Part shown: positions 18,507-27,369 of the stretch, one piece after another | Numbering within the stretch: the stretch's first letter is position 1 | Layout of the letters: the number at the start of each line of letters is the position of its first letter | DNA from: Lutibacter sp. B2 | GTDB taxonomy: Bacteria > Bacillota > Clostridia > Peptostreptococcales > Thermotaleaceae | Reading direction: 5' to 3' | Assembly (NCBI GenBank): GCA_015686845.1 | Contig: JADPRS010000012.1 | Location: 1-64,000 of the forward strand | Length of the DNA: 64,000 bases | Notes under the pieces: model-generated | Told to the model about the DNA's origin: nothing | Databases searched by the model: none | Seen by the model: the letters and a program-made list of their open reading frames with translations, nothing else | Translations under genes and position numbers: made by a program

Positions 18507-19214
18507 AGTTTCTCTATTCACCAATTCTTTCAAGAACCCATCATACTCTTTTTCTGATTTTTGAACTTCAAACTTTTCACAAAAGTATTTTCCTAATTCT
18601 ATCTCTAATTCTACTGCATGTTCCCCTAAATTTTCTTTTCTATTAAAATAGTCTTTTAACAAGCTATATTCTTCTTGTGTAATAGAATATTTATAATTTA
18701 CTTTTCCACTAAATTCAATCTCTAAATTCGCTGGAATTTCTTTTTTCTCTTCTACGATAACCATAGTGGATGCAGCATAATCGCCTACTCTTTTATGCTC
18801 TTTTGAAAAGAAAATAAGAACAGTACCTATTCCATATAGATCTATGATTACACGAAATAAATTTCTGATAATAGAATGCTTTATGGTAATTGGCTGACCA
18901 TTATTACGAATGGTTCTTAGATGAAACATTTTTTTTCCCGGTGTTTTTCCATTCATGGTTAATTCACATATTATAAAATATCCATAGGTTATTACAAAAA
19001 ATATAATTAAAGAAATACCAATTACCCAACCGCTATAGGTTTCATATGCATCCAAAGGATTAAATTCAGCAATCATTAAACCTATTGCTAATATTAATAA
19101 TGCAACCCCCTGTATAAGAAAATCGATTACTACGGCAGCGGCCCTAGATCCTAATCCAGCCAAATCATATTCTATTTCTATATTTTCAGGTGTAGTAATT
19201 TTTACCGTTTTCAT
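18501..19214 (-). CDS. RDD-family membrane protein
   Basis: The RDD domain occupies residues 15-150: GLGSRAAAVVIDFLIQG (with the R and D that name the family), three hydrophobic segments, and MNGKTPGKKMFHLRTIRNNG and KEHKRVGDYAASTMVIVEEK at its end. A soluble charged tail of about 80 residues follows. RDD genes commonly sit with SpoIIM-like, MoxR and DUF58 genes; here that cluster begins 2 kb away, separated by the HD-GYP gene. Molecular role unknown, possibly transport. Confidence 0.85.
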   Translation of the reverse strand: MKTVKITTPENIEIEYDLAGLGSRAAAVVIDFLIQGVALLILAIGLMIAEFNPLDAYETYSGWVIGISLIIFFVITYGYFIICELTMNGKTPGKKMFHLRTIRNNGQPITIKHSIIRNLFRVIIDLYGIGTVLIFFSKEHKRVGDYAASTMVIVEEKKEIPANLEIEFSGKVNYKYSITQEEYSLLKDYFNRKENLGEHAVELEIELGKYFCEKFEVQKSEKEYDGFLKELVNRETL

Positions 19215-19293
19215 TTTATCACTCCATTCTACATCTAGTGTCGTATCTTATAGGTTACTACTCAATTCAAGAATATTAAGATATTTCCCAAAC

Positions 19294-21036
19294 TTATACA
19301 TAAGGATTAATACTTTTTCTAAATTCAATTTGTTTTCTAAATAGATATTTATATATTTTATCTTTTTTGCTATCATGAAGATTACTATAATCAAATTCAA
19401 AGTATTGATTTATACCTATTTTATAACTTTTAATAATCTTTCCTGTAATATCAATGTTCTCTTCATCAAAAAATATTTTTAGATAGCTTATTTCACTATT
19501 GATTAAATCATTAATTTCATACTCACTTATATAGAAAGATAAAACATTCCCTCCAATCATATGTATATTTATATCATAGACCTTTTGGTGTTTACTCATA
19601 TCGATATGTATTAATCCATATAAATTCCATGATAGTTTGAAGGCAGTTGATTTAGGTTTTAATTTTAAATTAGAGATATAAATGGTCTCATTTTTTAGTT
19701 CTTTTATTCTCACACTATATTCAAAAATATTTTGCCTATCATTGATATACAAATCCATTTGCTTAATATTTATTTTATCTAATTCATCTAGACTATTCTC
19801 TGGATCCATTTTAAATATAAAACCAGGATCCATTTTAATTAACTGCCCTTGATTAAAATAGATTTTATCTTTTAGAGTGATAGCCATAGTGGCTTGAACA
19901 ATAGGAACTGAAAAAATCTCTGTTTGCTTCTGTTTTGAAGAAGCTAATATCTGTATAATTGCATCAGTAATCTTAGCATCAAACTGTTTGCTTTTTTGTA
20001 ATGCCAGCTCTTTCATTACAGCTTGAATGGATTTTGCTTCTGAGTACTCTCGTTTTGAAAGCATCGCATCAACTGCATCTGCAACTGCTAATATACTACT
20101 TTCAATTGGTATTTCCTTTCCTTTCAACCCCTCTGGATAACCGGTTCCATCATATCGTTCATGATGATGTTTTATGATTCTAGGAATGTGATGTAAATCT
20201 TGAATGTTTTTACAAAATTCTTTGGTTATATGATAACTATACATGGAATGTTTTTTTATGATATCATATTCCTCTTCTGTCAATTTCTCTGGCTTTTCTA
20301 ATATATTTTTACCTATATGTATTTTTCCTATATCATGTAGTATCCCGGCAATATATATTTGTTGTATTGTTATTTCATCAAGAGACAAGTATTCTGCAAT
20401 TTCCTTAGCCCAATGTGCTACGTTATATGAATGATTAGGTAATGAAGCTTGCCTATCTTCTAAAAGAGTAGAAAAAACATGAATCATATTGAGCGTATTT
20501 AAAAATCGTTCCGATCTTCCATATATTATTTCTAAGTGCTTTGATAATCTATAAACTCTATATATTATTTCGTCCCCTTCTAACGCTTGAGCACGAATGC
20601 TATTTTCCGAAAGAAAAGTTCCTAAGTATAAGCATCCAATTATATTTTGAGAATCATATTCTCCGAATAAGGGAATATACACTTCTTGCTGTATATCTTT
20701 TATAAGAGGAGTATACTCCACATCTTCATGCGTTAAATTTCCATCATTGTTAAATATAACCACTTCTTTTTCTTTCATAACAATATTTAATATGGTAGGT
20801 ACTCTTTCTGATATATAATCAATTTGTAGTATAGGTTCTTTCAAATTAATATTCTCTCTAACGTATTTACTTCTAAAGGTAATAGAGTTTCTTTCGCTAT
20901 CAAACATAACAACTTTTCCTATATCAAAATTCAAGAAAATAGTAATATCTTTAATGAAATATAATAGTCTGTCTTTCATGTGCATATCTTTGTATTTTGC
21001 ATATTTGTTAGTAGAATTGTCTACTACTTGTATCAT
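19294..21036 (-). CDS. HD-GYP domain protein, probable cyclic-di-GMP phosphodiesterase
   Basis: Three parts are visible in 580 residues: an N-terminal GAF-like sensory region (1-180), a complete HD-GYP domain (about 195-360; HSYNVA, GILHDIGKIHIG, HHHERYDGTGYPEGLKG, ILAVADAVDAM), and a C-terminal beta-rich region (about 385-580) that ends in YLFRKQIEFRKS like PilZ proteins but lacks a clear RxxxR/NxSxxG signature. It probably degrades cyclic di-GMP and may sense it or another signal. The ribosome site AAAGGAG is ten bases upstream of the ATG. It has its own gap on both sides. Confidence 0.85.
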   Translation of the reverse strand: MIQVVDNSTNKYAKYKDMHMKDRLLYFIKDITIFLNFDIGKVVMFDSERNSITFRSKYVRENINLKEPILQIDYISERVPTILNIVMKEKEVVIFNNDGNLTHEDVEYTPLIKDIQQEVYIPLFGEYDSQNIIGCLYLGTFLSENSIRAQALEGDEIIYRVYRLSKHLEIIYGRSERFLNTLNMIHVFSTLLEDRQASLPNHSYNVAHWAKEIAEYLSLDEITIQQIYIAGILHDIGKIHIGKNILEKPEKLTEEEYDIIKKHSMYSYHITKEFCKNIQDLHHIPRIIKHHHERYDGTGYPEGLKGKEIPIESSILAVADAVDAMLSKREYSEAKSIQAVMKELALQKSKQFDAKITDAIIQILASSKQKQTEIFSVPIVQATMAITLKDKIYFNQGQLIKMDPGFIFKMDPENSLDELDKINIKQMDLYINDRQNIFEYSVRIKELKNETIYISNLKLKPKSTAFKLSWNLYGLIHIDMSKHQKVYDINIHMIGGNVLSFYISEYEINDLINSEISYLKIFFDEENIDITGKIIKSYKIGINQYFEFDYSNLHDSKKDKIYKYLFRKQIEFRKSINPYV

Positions 21037-21264
21037 AACACTTCATCTCCTTTGCAAAAAAAACTATGATAAACTATAAGGTAATAATACATTTCATTGT
21101 AATTATTCACCTTTTCGTCTTATTAAACATCTATAAACAATTCTAGAAGAAGAAGCAAATGAGTTTTCTAAGTTTTAATTATCTATATTATATTTCATTC
21201 TTTTAAAAAAATGGTGAACTATCCCTTAAAATTTGGTAAAATATTCAACAAGGGGTGAAATCAA

Positions 21265-22215
21265 TTGAAAGAGAATCAATTTATTCAAAAAAATACATCT
21301 TCATGGACAATATTAAAAGATCTTACAAATACACTCGAAAAAAAAGGACCATCCAAACTTACAGCAAAAGAACTAAGAAAATTTTTACATCTTTTTCGTC
21401 AGGCTAGTCATCATCTTGCATATGCTAGAACCCATTTTCCAAGTAGTGATGTAGTCTTATATTTAAATTCTTTAGTCGGACAAGCGCATAATCATATTTA
21501 TGCAGTAAAGAAAAATACCTTTAAAGAAATTTTATCTTATATTACCTTTGGATTTCCAAAACAAATTCAAAAATTTCGCTCTTACATCCTTACTTCTTTC
21601 TTTATTTTTCTACTTGGCTCTTTAGTAAGCTTTATCCTTGTAAAAGTCAATACAGATTCTGCTTATTATTTTTTACCAAAGGCAATGGCTGAAAATACGA
21701 ATTGGGATATGACGGGCTCAAATGATTGGAATTATCCATTGATGTCAAGTATAATCATGGTTAATAACATAGCTGTTTGCCTAAAAGCTTTTATATTTGG
21801 AATTACCCTTGGATTAGGGACTATTTATGTTTTATTCTTTAACGGCACAATGTTAGGAAGTTTAACAGCATTAGTATATACATTTGGAAATACTACGAAT
21901 TATTGGTCCCTAATTTTACCTCATGGAATAATAGAATTAACGGCTATTTTCATATCTGGTGGTGCTGGACTAATCATGGCTCGTTCATTTTTAATCCCAA
22001 ATGAATATTCAAGAAAACATTCTTTAATAAAAGGATCAAAAGAAGCGGTTTCTTTGGTTCCTGGAATCGCTATTATGCTTGTAATCGCAGGTATTATTGA
22101 AGGCTTTTTTACGCCTCTTGCCATCTCTGCCATTGCAAAATTACTATTTGCGCTAGCAACAGCTATCGGGTTAATTTTTTACTTTTGTATTCCTTATTTA
22201 AAATCGGATGATTAG
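21265..22215 (+). CDS. SpoIIM-like membrane protein (DUF95 family)
   Basis: About 316 residues with a cytoplasmic N-terminal helical part and five to six membrane segments. The motif PHGIIELTAIFISGGAGL is diagnostic for the stage II sporulation protein M family. Such proteins also occur outside sporulation beside RDD, MoxR and DUF58 genes, as here, so a sporulation role is not assured. Start is TTG with AAGGGGTGA seven bases upstream. It is convergent with the DUF58 gene and overlaps its end by four bases. Confidence 0.85.
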   Translation: MKENQFIQKNTSSWTILKDLTNTLEKKGPSKLTAKELRKFLHLFRQASHHLAYARTHFPSSDVVLYLNSLVGQAHNHIYAVKKNTFKEILSYITFGFPKQIQKFRSYILTSFFIFLLGSLVSFILVKVNTDSAYYFLPKAMAENTNWDMTGSNDWNYPLMSSIIMVNNIAVCLKAFIFGITLGLGTIYVLFFNGTMLGSLTALVYTFGNTTNYWSLILPHGIIELTAIFISGGAGLIMARSFLIPNEYSRKHSLIKGSKEAVSLVPGIAIMLVIAGIIEGFFTPLAISAIAKLLFALATAIGLIFYFCIPYLKSDD

Positions 22216-22230
22216 AAATACATCCGATTT
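22201..22230. terminator. Bidirectional terminator holding both stop codons
   Basis: AAATCGGATG (22201-22210) pairs perfectly with CATCCGATTT (22221-22230), flanked by T runs on both strands. The stop codons of the plus-strand SpoIIM-like gene and the minus-strand DUF58 gene both lie in the ten-base loop. Confidence 0.85.
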
Positions 22231-23534
22231 TTTATTTGTAGATACCCATTGATTACATTCATGGCTAGTTTTTCTGGAGGACACTCCATACACATGATCC
22301 CCTTTTTGTTTAAGGTATTTATGATATGTTTTCTTTCTCTTAGCATTTCTAATGCTACACCCTTATTAAAGACCTCTTCTTCACTGTTAGCCCACATCTT
22401 TGCTATCTTTTTCGTCTTTTCATTTTCCATCATAATGAGCATTACAATATTATTCTTAGATAATATAGGTAATACCCTCATCATATCTTCAGCTTCTTCT
22501 ACTGTATTAAAATCAGTAAATAAACAAATCAAACTTCTTCGTCTTTCTTTTCTCTTTAAATGATAAAAAGCTTCTTCATAATTTGATGTAAGATTTGTAT
22601 CTTCAACATGATATAGAGCTTCCATCATACTATTTCTATGTACATTTCCTTTTCCAGGCATAATTAACTTTTCTACATTCGTATTAAATACCATGATTCC
22701 AGACTGATCTCCATTTTGGTTTACGATATCTGCAAGCAATAACCCTGTATTAATGGCAACATCCAGCTTTTTATAGCCCCTCACAGAATGACTCATGGCT
22801 CTACCTGTATCGATCAATGCATATACGTGTTGATTTTTTTCTGGTTCATATTGATTAACAATGGGTTTATTTTCCCTTGCCGTTGCCTTCCAGTTGATTG
22901 TTCTATACTCATCTCCAGCAACATATTCTCTCAAACTCTCAAACTCGGCTCCACTACCAAACATTTTAAAAGGTTTCTGTCCCATATTGTGAACCTTACT
23001 ATTATATAAAGCCAAACGATATTTTCTTAAATCTTTTAGATTGGGATATACCTTATATTCACGAGGAACAGAAGCTATAAATTCTTTCATACAAAGCTTT
23101 AATTTACTTTCATATCGAACATGTAAAGCCCCAAACTCAAATGCCCCTCTTTTTTTAGGCACAACCTCATATTCAAAGATTTGTTTGCTATGTGGCAAAA
23201 CAGACCCTTTCATCATTTTTTCTTTTACCTCAAAGTGAAAATCAGGAATTTCATCTTTCATTTCCACATATATTTCTTGATCACTTTTATTATAAATACT
23301 GAATTGTATTTTTTCCTTTCCGTAAACAGATAACTTATCTTCTCCGATTCTTTCTATTTCTACGATTTCACTATTTGGAGAACTAAAATAATCTACCATT
23401 AAAGCAATGAAACATAATACATTATAGGAAACAAATGTAAATACAGAAAGATTGATAAAATAAGCCATTGTTGAAAATAAAATTCCAATTCCAATCATCC
23501 AAATAAACTTTTTTGTTATTTTCAATATAATCAC
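22212..23534 (-). CDS. DUF58 domain protein
   Basis: 440 residues with two N-terminal membrane segments, a beta-rich extracytoplasmic middle and the DUF58/vWA-like region (FESLREYVAGDEYRTINWKA, VYALIDTGRAMSH, LICLFTDFNT). Proteins of this family work with the MoxR ATPase encoded directly upstream, by analogy in complex assembly or metal insertion; the target here is unknown. The start is GTG at 23534 or a TTG three codons later; both have a ribosome site. Confidence 0.87.
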   Translation of the reverse strand: MIILKITKKFIWMIGIGILFSTMAYFINLSVFTFVSYNVLCFIALMVDYFSSPNSEIVEIERIGEDKLSVYGKEKIQFSIYNKSDQEIYVEMKDEIPDFHFEVKEKMMKGSVLPHSKQIFEYEVVPKKRGAFEFGALHVRYESKLKLCMKEFIASVPREYKVYPNLKDLRKYRLALYNSKVHNMGQKPFKMFGSGAEFESLREYVAGDEYRTINWKATARENKPIVNQYEPEKNQHVYALIDTGRAMSHSVRGYKKLDVAINTGLLLADIVNQNGDQSGIMVFNTNVEKLIMPGKGNVHRNSMMEALYHVEDTNLTSNYEEAFYHLKRKERRRSLICLFTDFNTVEEAEDMMRVLPILSKNNIVMLIMMENEKTKKIAKMWANSEEEVFNKGVALEMLRERKHIINTLNKKGIMCMECPPEKLAMNVINGYLQIKNRMYF

Positions 23535-23546
23535 CTAACTCCCTAG

Positions 23547-24512
23547 TTATCTAGGTACTTTTATTTGAGACAAAATATTATTTAGCACCTGTTCTACTTT
23601 CATTCCTTCCATTTCTACTTCAGGCTTTAATGCAATACGATGTCTTAAAGAAGGAATAGCTATTTTTTTAATATCTTCTGGAATCATAAAATCTCGTCCT
23701 TCAATCACTGCATATACCTTTGCTGCTTGTAGCAATGCAATAGAACCTCTCGGAGAACTTCCTCTGTCAATGAGTGGATGATTTCTAGTTTCCGCTATGA
23801 TTTTTACTATGTATTCCATCAATCCATCATCAACTTCTACACTTTTTATTTCCTCACTACATAATAATAGATCCTCTGCACTACATACGGATTCAATGGA
23901 TACACTCTCTAACTCAGTGCTTTTAAATCCTTTTTGATATCTCTTTAAAACCTCTTTTTCACCTTCTAATGAAGGGTATTCAACAACAAGTTTCATTAAA
24001 AATCTATCCACTAGTGCTTCTGGTAATGGATACGTTCCCTCATATTCGATTGGATTTTGTGTAGCGAATACCATATATGGTTTAGAAAGAGGTATAATTT
24101 CTCCATCAATAGATACAGTTTTCTCCTCCATTGCTTCTAAAAGTCCAGCCTGTGTCTTTGGTGGCGTACGATTGATCTCATCTGCTAATAAGAAATTTGT
24201 AAATATAGGCCCTTTCTTTAATTCAAACTCTCTTGTTTGCATATTATAAATCTTTGTTCCTGTTACATCTGATGGCATTAAATCTGGTGTAAATTGAATT
24301 CTCTTAAAATCTACACTCATAGTTCTTGCCAATGTTCTAACCATTAATGTTTTAGCAAGACCTGGTACCCCCTCAATTAAAACATGTCCCCCACAAAGAA
24401 GTGACACTAAAGAATACGCTATTAATTCATCCTGCTCTACAATAACTTTTTTCATTTCATTGGTAATTTTATCTACTATATTTTTTGTATATCCCTTGTA
24501 AGATTTCTCCAA
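23547..24512 (-). CDS. moxR: MoxR-family AAA+ ATPase
   Basis: Chaperone-like AAA+ ATPase with Walker A IEGVPGLAKT, Walker B NFLLADEINRTPPKTQ, sensor 1 VFATQNP and arginine finger segment PLPEALVDRF; the C-terminal lid is present. Start is TTG with GGAGAG upstream, lying within the DUF4350 gene (37-base overlap). It should act on or with the DUF58 protein. 321 residues, normal. Confidence 0.9.
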   Translation of the reverse strand: MEKSYKGYTKNIVDKITNEMKKVIVEQDELIAYSLVSLLCGGHVLIEGVPGLAKTLMVRTLARTMSVDFKRIQFTPDLMPSDVTGTKIYNMQTREFELKKGPIFTNFLLADEINRTPPKTQAGLLEAMEEKTVSIDGEIIPLSKPYMVFATQNPIEYEGTYPLPEALVDRFLMKLVVEYPSLEGEKEVLKRYQKGFKSTELESVSIESVCSAEDLLLCSEEIKSVEVDDGLMEYIVKIIAETRNHPLIDRGSSPRGSIALLQAAKVYAVIEGRDFMIPEDIKKIAIPSLRHRIALKPEVEMEGMKVEQVLNNILSQIKVPR

Positions 24513-25537
24513 TTGCGCTCTCTCCTTTTCTCCAGTATTTTTTTGAGTTCTTCTATGATCAATATGATTTCTAAAAATTTCTTAGCCTTTTTCTTTTTAC
24601 TTTTATATTCGTGTGTAGGTTCTTTGCTAAATTCATATAATTTCTTTGCTTTATGATTCTTTCCTAGTTCTTCTTTTTCCCAAAGTTCAAACCATATTTC
24701 TCTTACGATTACTTCATCCCTAACAAATACTTTATTTGCCCCTATTAAAAAATCCTTGTAATAATGATCAAAAACGACCTCCCAGCATCCTGCCTGTTGG
24801 TATAAACTGGCTACTGACAGAAGCTGTTCATTTTCTGACCTTTCTACTTCTTCATAAAGAAGAACTACTTTTCCAAATCTTTTTCCTTTATAAATAATAA
24901 TACATATAATCAAAAGTAATAATTGGCATACTATTAATTTGATACCTCTTGGTGTATCTTTCCATAATGAAGGTTTTTCTTTAGCCGCATAATGATAATA
25001 TTCATTAAATTCTATATGCTCATATTTCCACTGACCCATTTGTTCTAGAATCCAATAGGCTCCATCTGTATTCTCTACTAGGGTTTTATTGATTAAAAGA
25101 TCTGTATTTCCAACTACTATTTTTCCTTTTTCACAAGAAAATACAGTTGCTTCTTTATTGTACGAGGCAATTTTTTTACCATATTTTACCTTTGTATCTT
25201 TCCAATCAGGAGATAGATAAATAATATTTCCACCCTTTTCAATCCAATTTTTAATATCTGTATTATTAACATCAAAATTAGTAGACTTCTCTTCCTGCGA
25301 GATTATTTGTACCGTATCTACACTTCTATTTTGAACTTTTTTAATGGATAATTCAGTTGGATAGTTAAGTTCCTTCATGGTTTCATACATTACACTAAAA
25401 CCTTTTGTTTTGTTATTTAGCACTGTATAAGGTTTCAGATTATCTTCACTTTTACTAGAAAAATTTAAACTAATCCATAAAAAAATTGGAATCAAAATGA
25501 TTAGTATAATAACGTCTCTTTTATTTGTATTTTTCAA
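24476..25537 (-). CDS. DUF4350 membrane-anchored protein
   Basis: One N-terminal membrane segment, a domain resembling DUF4350 (NNKTKGFSVMYETMKELN, IEKGGNIIYLSPDW), a second membrane segment near residue 205 and a charged cytoplasmic tail. The family is found almost only in MoxR-DUF58-DUF4129 operons. TTG start with AGGTG seven bases upstream, overlapping the previous gene by 17 bases. Confidence 0.75.
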   Translation of the reverse strand: MKNTNKRDVIILIILIPIFLWISLNFSSKSEDNLKPYTVLNNKTKGFSVMYETMKELNYPTELSIKKVQNRSVDTVQIISQEEKSTNFDVNNTDIKNWIEKGGNIIYLSPDWKDTKVKYGKKIASYNKEATVFSCEKGKIVVGNTDLLINKTLVENTDGAYWILEQMGQWKYEHIEFNEYYHYAAKEKPSLWKDTPRGIKLIVCQLLLLIICIIIYKGKRFGKVVLLYEEVERSENEQLLSVASLYQQAGCWEVVFDHYYKDFLIGANKVFVRDEVIVREIWFELWEKEELGKNHKAKKLYEFSKEPTHEYKSKKKKAKKFLEIILIIEELKKILEKRRERNWRNLTRDIQKI

Positions 25538-26201
25538 TACTAATCACCTCATTCCACAACAAATTCATCTTTTCTTCCCATAACAAACACATTTCTTCAT
25601 TCACTTCTTTATGCCCATACCAAGCTTTATTAAATAAATAAACCAAATCCTCAAATAACGCTACATGTTTAAAGTTATTTTTTCTAAGGCTTTTAACCAT
25701 TTCTTTATTTGTCATAGATTCATCTAAATATAAAATATTTTTTTCATTCATGTGAAATAAAATTGCTATAAAACCATATCGTACCGCTTCTCTATACTCT
25801 CCATGAGCTTTGTACTTTCTAGCCTTTTCATTTAATGTTTCTGTCGTTGTTTGTTCATCGATCACTTCTCCAAGTATGTTTTTGATTTTCGTATCTTTTC
25901 TAACCATTTTTCTTATATATATAAACAATATAATGAGTATAATACTCATCAAAATGATTCCTGTAATCATCCATCCTTTAGATATAGAAGCACTACTTGG
26001 CTGAATTTTATTTCCGCCAAATTTCATATTACTAAAGATATCTGTTATCCACTTTATGATTGTTTCTTTCATCTTTTCAATCATTTCTTTATATCCATTT
26101 CTAAGGAACAGATACTTTGACTTTTTTAACACCTCAACTACTGCTTGATCAAATACTTCTTTCGAAGGAGTTGTAACCCCTAATAAATAAAAGTTTCTCA
26201 C
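25521..26201 (-). CDS. DUF4129 domain protein
   Basis: A single strong membrane segment (residues 75-95) is followed by the DUF4129 domain: ARKYKAHGEYREAVRYGFIAILFHM and a conserved W in LFNKAWYGHKE. GTG start with AAGGAGAAG upstream; its GTGA overlaps the preceding stop codon. Part of the MoxR operon, function unknown. Confidence 0.78.
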   Translation of the reverse strand: MRNFYLLGVTTPSKEVFDQAVVEVLKKSKYLFLRNGYKEMIEKMKETIIKWITDIFSNMKFGGNKIQPSSASISKGWMITGIILMSIILIILFIYIRKMVRKDTKIKNILGEVIDEQTTTETLNEKARKYKAHGEYREAVRYGFIAILFHMNEKNILYLDESMTNKEMVKSLRKNNFKHVALFEDLVYLFNKAWYGHKEVNEEMCLLWEEKMNLLWNEVISIEKYK

Positions 26202-27199
26202 TTTTCTTCTCCTTTTATAATACTTTCAGTTTCTTTCATTTTTTCAAGTCTTAAGGTCAAATCATATCCTTCTTTTTTAAATCTTTGATTATAGTACAAT
26301 AGGGTAGTAAATATTCCCCCTATGGGTGCAATAAATAATGATAAAATTAATTGTAAAGGCGTTCTTATTAAATTTCCAATCATTGCTAATGAAGCTAATA
26401 TTTCTGTTTCTATTCCACTGGCCATTAAGATTAAATAAAAAATCCCCAAAATAACACCGAAAAAGGAGTATATCGAATAAGTAATTGCCCCAATTGCTAA
26501 AGTAGATATTAATAATGATCCATAAATCTTCCAAAAATTATTTTTCACAAGCTGTCTACTTCTTTTTAATGCCTTGAAGAAATATAAATTTTCCAATACA
26601 GCAACCTGAACAGAAAATACATGTACCGTTAGAAAGCAAGTAACTACAGCAATGAAACTAAGCCCAAACAAAATTGCTCCAATAATAAAATGCATAGTAT
26701 TATTTTCCAAACTGATTCCAAAACCAATTACAATTCCACCGAATACTATAATTGCAGGAAGAAACAATATAGTCCCTGCGATTATTACACTTAGAATTCG
26801 TGGAATATTTTTAAAAGCCACCCCTAATACTTTTACTATATCGGCACGCTTATTAAAAAGTTTCTTATTCGTAATTTCTACAATTCCTACTTTTTTAGTT
26901 AATGTAAATGAAAAAATACCCAAATAAATAATGCCCGCAAAAATTGTAATATTCGTATACATAAATGGTGAAGCAATATCCTCTAACATAGAAATCTTAT
27001 TGTATCCAAATCCACCAAACATGGTAAATGCTCCAAATCCTAAAACTAATACAATTAAAATTACAACACCAACTATGAGCCCTATAAGATTATATATAAA
27101 CATATAAGGTGCTGAGGTCCATATACTATTTTTGTGTGTATCAAGTGCTTTATCTAAGATTTTCGTAATGGACATGCTTGAAAATTTTTCAGTATCCAT
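26198..27199 (-). CDS. Polytopic membrane protein, first gene of the MoxR operon
   Basis: 333 residues with about six hydrophobic segments. It resembles the membrane domains found beside DUF4129/MoxR genes and the glycerophosphodiester phosphodiesterase membrane domain, but no catalytic motif is present. AAAGGAG precedes the ATG. It starts the five-gene operon that runs down to 22212. Confidence 0.65.
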   Translation of the reverse strand: MDTEKFSSMSITKILDKALDTHKNSIWTSAPYMFIYNLIGLIVGVVILIVLVLGFGAFTMFGGFGYNKISMLEDIASPFMYTNITIFAGIIYLGIFSFTLTKKVGIVEITNKKLFNKRADIVKVLGVAFKNIPRILSVIIAGTILFLPAIIVFGGIVIGFGISLENNTMHFIIGAILFGLSFIAVVTCFLTVHVFSVQVAVLENLYFFKALKRSRQLVKNNFWKIYGSLLISTLAIGAITYSIYSFFGVILGIFYLILMASGIETEILASLAMIGNLIRTPLQLILSLFIAPIGGIFTTLLYYNQRFKKEGYDLTLRLEKMKETESIIKGEEK

Positions 27200-27282
27200 C
27201 TTATCACTCCTTTGTTATAAATTTTCTTACACGTTGAATTATAAATGATTTGAGAAAATTTTACAATGAAATTGAAAAAAGC

Positions 27283-27337
27283 AAAAAAATACACCCCTTC
27301 CACATTGTTTATATCCTAAAATAAACAATGTGGAAGG
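27283..27337 (-). terminator. Terminator behind tubZ
   Basis: A 17-bp perfect stem (27296-27312 with 27321-27337) around an eight-base loop. On the minus strand TTTTTTT follows after a short GGTGTA spacer. It separates tubZ from the MoxR operon. Confidence 0.7.
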
Positions 27338-27369
27338 AATGATTTATACATAACTTTACCCATTAGATT

